Part shown: piece by piece, positions 31,640-34,569 of the stretch
How positions within the stretch are numbered: position 1 is the stretch's first letter
Layout of the letters: each line of letters starts with the position of its first letter
Source: Treponema sp.
Lineage (GTDB): Bacteria; Spirochaetota; Spirochaetia; Treponematales; Breznakiellaceae
DNA length: 34,569 nucleotides
Direction of reading: 5' to 3'
Assembly (NCBI GenBank): GCA_031254365.1
Contig: JAIRUN010000093.1
Span: forward strand, 1-34,569
Made by a program: the position numbers and the translations under genes
Notes under the pieces: model-generated
What the model saw: the letters and a program-made list of their open reading frames with translations, nothing else
The model's database searches: none
What the model was told of the DNA's origin: nothing

Positions 31640-33070
31640 GTGGACTATGATGTAGCTATTATCGGCTGCGGGGTGTCCGGGGCGAATATCGCACGGCGGC
31701 TTTCGGCCTACAATATCAAAACGGCGATTCTTGAAAAAGCGGCGGATGTGTCGTTTGGCACGTCCAAGGCCAATTCGGGCATTGTTCACGGCGGTTTTCA
31801 CCATAACAAAAAATACCTCAAGGCGCGGCTGGAAATTCAGGGAAACCTTATGTTTGATCAGCTCAGGCAGGAATTAAATTTTCCATTTGAGCGCTGCGGC
31901 ATTATTGTGGCGGCCCTGCATGATGATGAAATGAAGGCTGTGGAACATCTGTATATGCAGGGGGTGGAAAACGGAGTCATCGGCATTGAGCTTTGTTCCC
32001 GCGAGCGTATTCTGGAACTGGAACCCAAGCTCAATTATGACACTGTTGGCGGATTGTATGCGCCCGGCGGCGGTATAGTCGAGTCGTACCGTTTTGTGTT
32101 TGCGCTGGTGGAATCGGCGCTGAAAAACGGCGTTGAATTGTTTACTAATTTTAAGATAAGCGCGGCGCGGCGGAATGAAAGTTCAGGATATTGGACGATC
32201 AGCGCCGAAGATGGCCGCAGCCTTAATGCCCGTTATGCGGTTAACGCAGCGGGTCTGTTTGCCGATGAGGTTTCGGCGGTTTTTGGCGGCGAGGAATTTT
32301 CGATTAAAGCCCGCAAAGGCGAATATTTTTTAATGGATCGACTAACGCGGGCCTGTCCTGACCGGGTGGTTTTTCCGGTTCCGACCGCGATTTCCAAAGG
32401 TATGCTGGTGATCCCCACGGTTGAGGGAACCGTGCTGGTCGGCCCCACCGCGGATGCAACGGATGACAAATACGATTTTGCCACAACAAGCGAGCGGCTT
32501 GAGCAAATACTCGATTCAGGAAAGACGATGATTCCTTTTTTAAGCCGAAACGATGTAATCACCAGCTTTGCGGGACTGCGGCCCTGCCTTGACGATGATT
32601 TTTATATTGAGCCGTCACAAAAAGCGCCGGCCTTTGTGCAGGTGGCAGGGATTCAGAGTCCGGGCCTGACCGCTTCACCGGCTATTGGCGAATATGTCAA
32701 AAACATTCTGCGGGACATGGGGCTGGAGTTGCAGGAAAAGCCCGGCTGGGACCCGTATGTCGAGGATCATCCCCGTTTGCGGGAACTCGATCCCTTTGCG
32801 CTTGACGCGCTCATCGCCACTGATCCCGCATGGGGAAACGTTGTCTGCCGCTGCGAAAATGTCAGCGAGGCGGAGATCATACAGGCCGTGCGCCTGGGTC
32901 ATCATACGCTGGACGGAGTAAAATATTTTACCCGCGCCCAAATGGGCCGCTGTCAGGGGGGCTTTTGCACGTACAAGATCATCAAGATCATCATGCGGGA
33001 AACCGGCCTTTCATGGAATGAGATTACCAAGCACGGCGGGGCGAGCCGTCTTTTGGAGGCTGAACTATGA
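31640..33070 (+). CDS. FAD-dependent glycerol-3-phosphate dehydrogenase-like protein with BFD-type [2Fe-2S] domain
   Basis: This 476-residue protein has an N-terminal FAD-binding site (VAIIGCGVSGANIARRL), the DAO-type core with KANSGIVHGGFHH, and a C-terminal cysteine cluster, C403-x-C405 and C438-x4-C443, as in the bacterioferritin-associated-ferredoxin-like [2Fe-2S] domain. Proteins of this build, followed by an FAD/NAD oxidoreductase and a DUF1667 protein, form a GlpABC-like anaerobic glycerol-3-phosphate (or related 2-hydroxyacid) dehydrogenase set, often beside glycerol kinase. It overlaps the next gene by 4 bp. The start is a GTG with no ribosome-binding site. L-2-hydroxyglutarate oxidase-like activity is an alternative. 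Confidence 0.9.
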   Translation: MDYDVAIIGCGVSGANIARRLSAYNIKTAILEKAADVSFGTSKANSGIVHGGFHHNKKYLKARLEIQGNLMFDQLRQELNFPFERCGIIVAALHDDEMKAVEHLYMQGVENGVIGIELCSRERILELEPKLNYDTVGGLYAPGGGIVESYRFVFALVESALKNGVELFTNFKISAARRNESSGYWTISAEDGRSLNARYAVNAAGLFADEVSAVFGGEEFSIKARKGEYFLMDRLTRACPDRVVFPVPTAISKGMLVIPTVEGTVLVGPTADATDDKYDFATTSERLEQILDSGKTMIPFLSRNDVITSFAGLRPCLDDDFYIEPSQKAPAFVQVAGIQSPGLTASPAIGEYVKNILRDMGLELQEKPGWDPYVEDHPRLRELDPFALDALIATDPAWGNVVCRCENVSEAEIIQAVRLGHHTLDGVKYFTRAQMGRCQGGFCTYKIIKIIMRETGLSWNEITKHGGASRLLEAEL

Positions 33071-34329
33071 AAGAACTCCAATACGATGCGGTGGTAATCG
33101 GCGGCGGGGCAGCGGGCATGGCAGCGGCGCTGGAACTTGAGGCCGCTGGTTTTTCCTGCGCTATTATTGAGCGTGAGGATCATCTGGGCGGTATTCTCAT
33201 GCAGTGTATTCACAACGGATTCGGCCTGCACGAATTTTCCGAAGAACTCACCGGCCCGGAATTCGCGGAACGTTTTATTGAGCGGGTAATAAAATCAAAA
33301 ATCGCCGTATACTTAAACGCAACGGTAACGCAATTTACCAATAATGCCGCGCCGTCCTCTGCTAAAGAGCTGCTCTGCGTTTCACCTGAGGGCGTTATGC
33401 GTATACAAAGCCGGGCAATGATACTGGCAATGGGCTGCCGCGAGCGGAACCGGGGCAATGTGCGAATTCCCGGCGCGCGTCCTGCCGGAGTGTTTACCGC
33501 CGGTCTTGCCCAGCGGCTTGTTAACATCGAAGGGTATATTCCCGGAAAAGAAGTTGTGGTCATCGGGTCAGGCGACATAGGACTTATCATGGCGCGGCGG
33601 ATGAGCTGGGTTGGCTGCGCGGTAAAGGCGGTTATAGAGATCATGCCCTACCCCGCCGGACTTACCCGGAACATTGTTCAATGTCTGCGGGATTTTGACA
33701 TTCCGCTGTACCTTTCCTGCCAGACCACGAGCATTTTTGGCAATGACCGGGTTGAAGGTGTTGAAGTGAGTCCCATGGAAAACGGTATTCTCGTTCCCGA
33801 AAAACGTTTCCGCATTGACTGTGATACGGTGCTGCTTTCCGTTGGGCTGGTTCCTGAAAACGAACTTTCCAGAGCAGCCGGTGTGGAACTGAACGGAGCG
33901 ACCGGCGGCCCACTGGTGGATTCGAATTTGATGACCACTGTTGACGGCGTTTTTGCCTGCGGCAATGTGCTTCATGTTCATGATCTTGTTGACTGGGTTT
34001 CAGAGGAGAGCCGCAGGGCGGGCCGTTATGCCGCGGAATGGCTCAGAGGAGAGCGGCCGGAATTGCAGATACGGGCAAAGGCCGGTTCCAATGTGCGTTA
34101 TGTGAATCCCGTACGGATCAATCCCCGGCGGGAAAATCAGATTTACCTTCGCTCACTGGTAGTAAAAAATGACGCTGTACTGGAACTCCGGCTTGATAAC
34201 CGCATGATCCGCAGCATCAAGAAAAGCCATGTTCAGCCTTCGGAAATGATCAGCCTTACTGTAGGCCCCAAAGATTTTCCGGGACAGACAGCGGGAATGG
34301 ATTCAGTTTTGGAATTCAGTATTGTATAA
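33067..34329 (+). CDS. FAD/NAD(P)-dependent oxidoreductase, GlpB-like partner
   Basis: This 420-residue protein carries two dinucleotide-binding motifs: VVIGGGAAGMAAALE at the N-terminus and VVVIGSGDIGLIMARRM near residue 160. GMLLSVGLVPENELS-like and VFACGNVLHVHDLVDWVSEE segments place it with the thioredoxin-reductase-like flavoproteins. GGILMQCIHNGFG near residue 40 is typical of the members found in this gene set. It probably passes electrons between the upstream FAD/[2Fe-2S] protein and a pyridine nucleotide or quinone. GGAGG precedes its ATG, which overlaps the upstream stop (ATGA). Confidence 0.92.
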   Translation: MKELQYDAVVIGGGAAGMAAALELEAAGFSCAIIEREDHLGGILMQCIHNGFGLHEFSEELTGPEFAERFIERVIKSKIAVYLNATVTQFTNNAAPSSAKELLCVSPEGVMRIQSRAMILAMGCRERNRGNVRIPGARPAGVFTAGLAQRLVNIEGYIPGKEVVVIGSGDIGLIMARRMSWVGCAVKAVIEIMPYPAGLTRNIVQCLRDFDIPLYLSCQTTSIFGNDRVEGVEVSPMENGILVPEKRFRIDCDTVLLSVGLVPENELSRAAGVELNGATGGPLVDSNLMTTVDGVFACGNVLHVHDLVDWVSEESRRAGRYAAEWLRGERPELQIRAKAGSNVRYVNPVRINPRRENQIYLRSLVVKNDAVLELRLDNRMIRSIKKSHVQPSEMISLTVGPKDFPGQTAGMDSVLEFSIV

Positions 34330-34347
34330 TGAAATGAGGAATTAAAA

Positions 34348-34569
34348 GTGAAGGAGTTAGTTTGTATTGTCTGTCCCATTGGCTGCTCTTTGCGTGTTGA
34401 AGAAGGACCTGCTGCCACGGACGGTTTGCCCGCGATAAGCGTAAGCGGCAACCGCTGTCCCCGCGGCGCGGCCTACGCGCAGGAAGAAATACGCGCTCCC
34501 AAGCGGATGATTACCGCTACCTGTGCTATTAGCGGTGCTGATAATAACGCCGCCGGGGCAAGCAGCGCC
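34348..34569 (+). CDS. DUF1667 domain protein (truncated by window end)
   Basis: The frame opens with GTG at 34348, 7-8 nt after GAGGA, and is still open at the last base (74 codons seen). The cysteine motif LVCIVCPIGCSL and the later GNRCPRGAAYAQEE are typical of DUF1667 proteins, small probable metal-binding subunits that follow these two flavoproteins in anaerobes. It starts 18 nt after the preceding stop. The C-terminus is not in the window. Confidence 0.88.
   Translation, partial: MKELVCIVCPIGCSLRVEEGPAATDGLPAISVSGNRCPRGAAYAQEEIRAPKRMITATCAISGADNNAAGASSA

Overview
The window looks like chromosomal DNA of a spirochaete, most likely a termite-gut or rumen type Treponema or relative. The reasons are a class I (archaeal-type) lysyl-tRNA synthetase at 24090-25745, which is the usual form in spirochaetes; a spirochaete-like signal peptidase pair; mid-range GC; and a plant-polysaccharide gene set (GH16, GH9, a clan-A hydrolase, glucuronate isomerase). 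The species call is inference. There is no phage, insertion sequence or CRISPR array, so most of the window is core genome with a few accessory patches.

Layout. 57-5176: a small membrane protein, a GH16 lipoprotein / GH9 cellulase operon on the minus strand, then an exported DUF362 protein and an ArsP_1-type permease. 5206-9483: recG flanked by two different PIN-domain toxin-antitoxin modules, then a coiled-coil PD-(D/E)XK-like protein. 9575-12181: tatD, a bacterial PH-domain membrane protein and a tRNA-dihydrouridine synthase. 12154-17082 (minus): metallophosphoesterase, ParB-like protein, pyridoxal kinase, M28 peptidase and a clan-A glycoside hydrolase, packed as an operon, the last gene also having its own promoter. 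17165-19417: a TPR protein with 19 tandem pentapeptides coupled to an AI-2E family transporter, facing a small membrane protein. 19449-22409 (minus): two type I signal peptidases and hemW. 22410-23299: a repeat-rich patch with a 38-bp perfect palindrome, an inverted REP pair, a third REP copy and an orphan ORF. 23300-29713: a DeoR regulator that seems to have lost its partner gene, then ptsI, der, a proline-rich lipoprotein and lysS on the minus strand. 29840-34569: tRNA-Lys, tRNA-Gly, uxaC, and a three-gene FAD/FAD/DUF1667 oxidoreductase cluster whose last gene runs off the end.

Functional themes. Polysaccharide use: GH16 is lipid-anchored outside, while GH9 and the clan-A hydrolase have no signal peptide and so probably act on imported oligosaccharides; uxaC feeds hexuronates into catabolism, and PtsI energises sugar uptake or regulates it. 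Information processing: recG, dusB, der, lysS, two tRNAs. Envelope: two signal peptidases, lipoproteins and several small membrane proteins.

The most striking signal is in how genes start. About half of the transcription-unit starts carry a -10 box (often extended, TGnTAnnnT, and in five cases with a -35-like hexamer 17 nt upstream) ending only 5-12 nt before the start codon, with no room for a Shine-Dalgarno site. These transcripts would be leaderless or nearly so. The other genes have ordinary purine-rich ribosome-binding sites. I saw no convincing intrinsic terminator anywhere in the window.
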